From assembly GCF_016811235.1 (NCBI RefSeq), contig NZ_JAFBID010000051.1:1-44170 (forward strand): a stretch of 44,170 bases of DNA, written 5' to 3'. The translations under genes were made by a program, and so were the position numbers. This stretch comes from Microvirga arabica. GTDB taxonomy: Bacteria > Pseudomonadota > Alphaproteobacteria > Rhizobiales > Beijerinckiaceae. The notes under the pieces are model-generated. The model was not told the DNA's origin. It ran no database searches and saw only the letters and a program-made list of their open reading frames with translations. Shown piece after piece: positions 40,579 to 44,170 of the stretch. How positions within the stretch are numbered: position 1 is the stretch's first letter; each line of letters begins with the position of its first letter.

Positions 40579-41396
40579 AGCGGACAATCCTCTCCGACGG
40601 CATCATTCTCGCACAATCAAAACACCCGGCAGCGTGAACTGAATAAGCTCCCCGCAGCCGGGATCTGAGCCCAAAATTCCAAATTGCTAAGAGTGATGGC
40701 TGATGTCGAGCCAAGTCTCGGCCAAGACGCCATTCTCGGTAGTACGCCAAACGACCTCCTGCAGGAAGACTAAGTGAAGCCAGTGGCGCACCGCAGGTAC
40801 ACATCAAGCCCAGCATGGCGATGAAGGAGAACAACATCCCAATATCTACCCAGCAGTATAGATGGGTTCACGGAGGCAGCGACTCAGGAGATTACCGAGC
40901 ACCAATAAGCCAGCCACTCCGTCACCCCCACGGTGGCCGACGCGACCTGCGCGAGGTACGCCAAGAGGACCTCCCCAGAAGCTGGATGACAGGAGAAGCT
41001 GAGATCATTTATAGGGTGGGCAACTGCGCCAAGAGCTGGAGCAACCTTCAGCTATGTAAGTTACAAAGTTGCTTCACGAGTATCCAACGTGGTTCCGGAT
41101 GTCCGGTCCTGGGCCGGAGAGCCGAAGAACTTCCCTGAGCGTCTTCGGTTCAGACCCTTCCCTCCCTAAGATTTGAGGGAGCAGCCATCAAGAAAGGCGG
41201 CCGTCGCGAGACGAGCCGCCTTTCAGTGTGAGTGGGTTAGGCTGAGGCCTTCACCACTGCCTCAGGTGCTTTCGGAGGCGGCGGTAGGCGTAGCTCCACA
41301 TCTAAGCGGGCACATGGAGGAACGCGGTGGCGACACCAAGCGGCCAGACATGGCGATTCTGGCAGATCCGTAAACAGCCTGCCGGTGATTGGCCGA
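40579..41396. other. Gene-free stretch
   Basis: About 800 nt with no convincing gene. A plus frame at 40815-41138 lacks a ribosome-binding site and has an unnatural composition. Apart from the terminator annotated next, nothing was recognised. Confidence 0.5.
41192..41224. terminator. Bidirectional-type terminator hairpin
   Basis: A perfect 10-bp stem (41192-41201 with 41215-41224) with a 13-nt loop and short A and T runs built into the stem ends. It lies about 170 nt past the stop of the leftward two-gene unit that starts at 42879. Confidence 0.6.
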
Positions 41397-41909
41397 TCAG
41401 CCCTGCCCTGCCCGCGCGGCGCCCGGCTTCTTCCAGGGCACATAGGACACATAGGCTAGGCGGATGAACAGCAGCGTCAGGGTCTTCTGGACCGCGATCT
41501 GCATCGCCTGCGGCTCTCCGGTGGCCGGATCGTACAGGAGCAGACAGCTCTGGCCCGACTGCTCCTCCTGCGTCACAGCCCACATCAGCTCGATCGCGAT
41601 CTGGCCGGGCGTGTGGGTCACCCGGTAGCCCCCGATCCGGTGAACCGACGGAGCGTTCCAGGACACCTGCTTCTCCCTGCCCTCCCCGCCCACCTCGACA
41701 TCGCCGATCCCGGCGGCCTGCCCGCGCAAGCCCGGGCCCCGGCTCTTGAACACGCCGGTGAACGAAAAGCGCCGGCGCGGCGCCACCGGAATCAGCCCGA
41801 TCAGCCGAACGGCGTCGTCACGCGCGAAGGTCTCGCCGTCCTCAACGAGCCGGTCGAGGAGGGCATGAGCCTCGAGCCGCGCCGCTGCGTCGAGGTCTAC
41901 CCTACTCAT
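41397..41909 (-). CDS. Hypothetical protein, partner of the Clp-like protein
   Basis: 170 residues from the ATG at 41909, unrecognised. It begins with a helical segment (LDAAARLEAHALLDRLVEDGETFARDDAVRLIGLIPV). A mixed region follows (RRRFSFTGVFKSRGPGLRGQAAGIGDVEVGG). It then has a beta-rich C-terminal half (IGGYRVTHTPGQIAIELMWAVTQEEQSGQSCLLLYDPATGEPQAMQIAVQKTLTLLFIRLAYVSYVPW). The ATG overlaps the end of the Clp-like gene by 8 nt, so it is translated by coupling and likely works with that protein. Confidence 0.65.
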   Translation of the reverse strand: MSRVDLDAAARLEAHALLDRLVEDGETFARDDAVRLIGLIPVAPRRRFSFTGVFKSRGPGLRGQAAGIGDVEVGGEGREKQVSWNAPSVHRIGGYRVTHTPGQIAIELMWAVTQEEQSGQSCLLLYDPATGEPQAMQIAVQKTLTLLFIRLAYVSYVPWKKPGAARAGQG

Positions 41910-42879
41910 CGCCCGAGCCCTCCTGACCGGCCGAGCCCGGTGACGATTGTGGCTCCTTCTGAACCGACCGGTCCACCGGCACGACCAGGATGCCGTCATC
42001 ACCAAGCACCAGCCGGACGGTCTCGGCACCCTCAGCCTTGGCGCGGACAAGATCCGCATCGAGGCGATCTCTCACCGCCCACTCCCCTTCCACATAGGGA
42101 CCGATTGCCGGCGCCATGAGATCGGTGACAATGCGGGCATCAATGCCGCCGTCTGCCAGCACCAGGCCATGCGCGCGGACCTGCTCTGCAATTTGACGGC
42201 GGTACTCCCGCGTCAGCTCCCCTGGCGTGTGGCTCCTCAGGCCGATCACCGCATCGATGCTGCGCAGCACCGGAATGGGAAAGCCCGCATCGGCGAGCAG
42301 CTTCACGGCCGCCACATGCAGCCGATCCGGATCGGTCTCCTGGCGGGCCAGCTGGCCCACCGCTCCCTGCCCCAGCTCGGTGGTCAGGATGAAGATGGCC
42401 CCGGTTGTCGCCACCTCCGTGCCGGACGGCTCTACCAGACGACCGCTGGTCCAGGCGGCCTGGAGGCGGCTGAGGACGGTCGGATGCGCCTGCTCGACGG
42501 CCTTGAGCGCCACGATGGCGCGAGGGTGGTCGGTCAGGCTCTGCTGCAGCGACAGCCAGGCAGGCACGCCGGGATTGAGCCCAAAGATGAGTGCGTCTTC
42601 CTCGCCCCAGGGTGGGGAGAGGTCATACTGGTGAATTGGGACATCCAGCGCGTCAGCCAGCACCTCCACAAGGTCGGCTTTGGTTCCGGACCGATCCGGT
42701 CCGGCGAGCAGAAGGACGGCCAGCGGGCGGTGGTCGGAGCGGGTCTCGAGGCGGCGGGACAGTTCGGCCGCGAGCGCATCGATGGCGGCATCCTGCCCGG
42801 AGATGCCGTCCTTGGCTTTGGCCAGGAACGCCTGCAGGCGGGCTTCAGTGGTGTTTTCACCAGTGGTCATAGAGTTCAT
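41902..42879 (-). CDS. ClpA/B-like AAA+ protein with degenerate ATPase motifs
   Basis: 325 residues. The overall sequence follows the second ATPase domain of ClpA/ClpB: a lead-in ISGQDAAIDALAAEL, then the Walker A region LLLAGPDRSGTKADLVEVLA (residues 60-67 read GPDRSGTK, not GxxGxGKT). The Walker B region AIVALKAVEQAHPTVLSRLQ (122-129) has lost the usual DE. A sensor-1-like IFILTTELG and a C-terminal small domain follow. With both ATP motifs broken it is probably a non-hydrolysing structural relative. The start at 42879 is preferred over the frame open from 43044; the ATG at 42870 is possible. It is coupled to the 170-residue partner. Confidence 0.75.
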   Translation of the reverse strand: MNSMTTGENTTEARLQAFLAKAKDGISGQDAAIDALAAELSRRLETRSDHRPLAVLLLAGPDRSGTKADLVEVLADALDVPIHQYDLSPPWGEEDALIFGLNPGVPAWLSLQQSLTDHPRAIVALKAVEQAHPTVLSRLQAAWTSGRLVEPSGTEVATTGAIFILTTELGQGAVGQLARQETDPDRLHVAAVKLLADAGFPIPVLRSIDAVIGLRSHTPGELTREYRRQIAEQVRAHGLVLADGGIDARIVTDLMAPAIGPYVEGEWAVRDRLDADLVRAKAEGAETVRLVLGDDGILVVPVDRSVQKEPQSSPGSAGQEGSGDE

Positions 42880-43308
42880 TTCGTCTGTGGTTTGATGGAT
42901 GATGAGCCCGCGCTCGTCAGGAACGAACGTCCTGGGCTCACTGTGACGAGGTCGGACTGACCCGTGCCGCGCCGGCTGTGGCGCCTTACCGTGGCATGTC
43001 CTTTTTGGGATTTTTCTTGTTCCCTGCCTCACCCACCCGAACATTCAGAGTCGTCTCTTCTCGGGATTGTCTTTCCGGGATGATGACCCTTCCCCGGACT
43101 CTTCCAAGCAGCACCGCTATCGAATGCGCAGGCTTCACTCCATCCGGGGCATCCTCTCGTCGGGAACGATGGAGACGCGATCGCTTGCGCGGCGGGCCGA
43201 GGAAGATTGTCGATGCGCCTCCTAGTGGGATCCCCGAGCAGCAGGCTGAGGTGCCCGCCATCCGTGTAGCAAAACGCGACTTCCGTTGAGACAAGCGAGC
43301 GTGCAAAG
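42880..43308. other. Intergenic stretch between divergent units
   Basis: A 430-nt gap separating the leftward Clp-like unit from the rightward GcrA-like gene. No convincing gene was found; it should hold both promoters. Confidence 0.4.
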
Positions 43309-43524
43309 ATGTCCGTCATGCAAGAGCCAGATCCCAGGCAACGGACGAAACTGCTCAAGATTGGAATGCGGCAGTGCCGCTACATCGTCTCTGATGATCC
43401 TCGTCATGCGATTTGCTGCGGAGCCCCGACACCCGAGGGATCAAGCTGGTGCGACTGGCACCGGAGGCTCGTCTACGTCCAGGCGCAACCCGTCAGAATT
43501 CGGCGTGACGCTCTGGCGTCGTAG
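43309..43524 (+). CDS. Short GcrA-like zinc protein
   Basis: 71 residues. The stretch MRQCRYIVSDDPRHAICCGAPTPEGSSWCDWHRRLVYV has the C-terminal GcrA pattern: CR-[WY]-x-x-x-D, then C-G-A-P, then C-x-x-H (C23, C36/C37, C48, H51), a probable zinc site. Full GcrA, a sigma-70-interacting cell-cycle activator of alphaproteobacteria, has an N-terminal helix-turn-helix of about 100 residues that is absent here. Short versions are common on plasmids. It may compete with or modulate GcrA; this is inference. Confidence 0.65.
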   Translation: MSVMQEPDPRQRTKLLKIGMRQCRYIVSDDPRHAICCGAPTPEGSSWCDWHRRLVYVQAQPVRIRRDALAS

Positions 43525-43609
43525 GCGAGCAATTCACAACGAGCCTTCCGAGATCTGGTCAGGGCGAGGGAGAGCTCACTCCAGCGTGCGCCACCGCATC
43601 TTGTGCCGG

Positions 43610-44167
43610 TCACAAATCCAGCCCGGAGACCGCGCCGTCACGGGCCACAAGGGCAATGCGGATGCCGGCTCGCCTTACGAGTGGACGGCTTCGCCAAATC
43701 TCCGCGAGCTTGCGGAAGACAGGTGTGTCGGGAACCGCTGTGACCACGATGTCATCGGCAGAGACATCGAACAACAGCGCCTGCCCGAGTGCGGCGGTGA
43801 GCAATGCATATTCCAGACCTCCAGGCTTTCGGACCAGTGGACCCTTCTTGCATTGGGCGACGACGTCGCCCTCACCTGGTCGCGAGTGCACCCGGATGGT
43901 CTTGTCGTTGCGTCGGTAAGCGCCAGTTCGCGCGCTCCGGCCGAACTGCGGCTCCCTGATCTGCTCCCATCCAGTCCAAGCCATGAAGCGGCCGATGTCG
44001 AAGACAATTGGGTCGCCAACCTTGATGCTGGCACCATCGATCGCGACACTTGCCATCGCTCCCGAATGAGGAAGCGACAGGATGAACTCGGCCAGGCGCA
44101 GGGCCACTTCGGCCTCTGACATACGGTCGGCTTGGAGGCCGAGTTCAAGCGAATCCTTATCCCTCAC
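43610..44167 (-). CDS. Hypothetical protein, possibly cut by the window edge
   Basis: 185 residues or more. The first available start is a GTG at 44167, three bases from the edge, so the true start may lie beyond; an in-frame ATG at residue 16 (44122) is an alternative. The sequence is a mixed alpha/beta fold (VALRLAEFILSLPHSGAMASVAIDGASIKVGDPIVFDIGRFMAWTGWEQI and RIALVARDGAVSG) without a family I can name. It ends 85 nt beyond the GcrA-like gene on the opposite strand. Confidence 0.6.
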   Translation of the reverse strand: MRDKDSLELGLQADRMSEAEVALRLAEFILSLPHSGAMASVAIDGASIKVGDPIVFDIGRFMAWTGWEQIREPQFGRSARTGAYRRNDKTIRVHSRPGEGDVVAQCKKGPLVRKPGGLEYALLTAALGQALLFDVSADDIVVTAVPDTPVFRKLAEIWRSRPLVRRAGIRIALVARDGAVSGLDL

Positions 44168-44170
44168 AAT

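Noticed and set aside
40815..41138. Plus-strand frame of 107 codons
   Set aside because: No ribosome-binding site, no family resemblance and an improbable composition (many His, Arg and Pro residues clustered in its middle).

Overview
The window reads as a high-GC alphaproteobacterial accessory region, most probably from a Hyphomicrobiales plasmid or genomic island (Microvirga/Methylobacterium-like). The pointers are a MucR/Ros regulator, a GcrA-like zinc protein, a DUF6880 protein, a MobQ-type relaxase, and a mosaic of small stand-alone genes and broken elements. No rRNA, tRNA or CRISPR array was seen. The species call is inference.

Left part (1-13.1 kb). The window opens inside the N-terminus of a XerC/D-like tyrosine recombinase (minus strand). 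Just upstream of its start lies a dif-like site: two conserved arms around a 6-nt centre. The same arms with a different centre recur in the same orientation at 7.2 kb, and a weaker relative lies at 11.4 kb. Between them are small regulators and antitoxin-like proteins (MucR, XRE, two MbcA/ParS-like proteins, DUF433), a DUF4143 ATPase beside a PD-(D/E)XK nuclease with an extra C-terminal domain, a patatin phospholipase, a zinc-ribbon/coiled-coil protein and a metallophosphoesterase. The phospholipase and phosphoesterase genes each have one frameshift near the 3' end. A decayed IS6-family element follows at 12.3-13.1 kb.

Middle part (13.1-28.6 kb). This is a metabolic and resistance-like cargo block: a FloR/CmlA-type exporter, a cupin, an ECF41 sigma factor with its AhpD-like partner and a textbook ECF41 promoter, GAPDH, two VOC proteins, an ATPase/glycosyltransferase/DUF1772 operon, a LysR gene divergent from wrbA-MFS-MBL, and a Bcr-type exporter. 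It is bracketed by related repeat clusters: a ~27-bp repeat ending in ACA, plus triple motifs phased at 21 and 22 bp. These resemble multi-site transposon ends, but no matching transposase is present.

Right part (28.6-44.2 kb). This looks like a defence and mobilisation island: a translationally coupled MBL hydrolase/membrane protein pair, a DUF2971 protein, a stand-alone HsdR-N-like nuclease, and a 1650-residue SF1 helicase carrying a Vsr-like nuclease and a GreA/B-like tail. A MobQ relaxase diverges from a small basic mobilisation protein, and the gap between them holds an RSF1010-like nic motif. The end holds a two-gene unit with a ClpB-like protein whose ATPase motifs are destroyed, a short GcrA-like zinc protein and an unrecognised gene running to the window edge.
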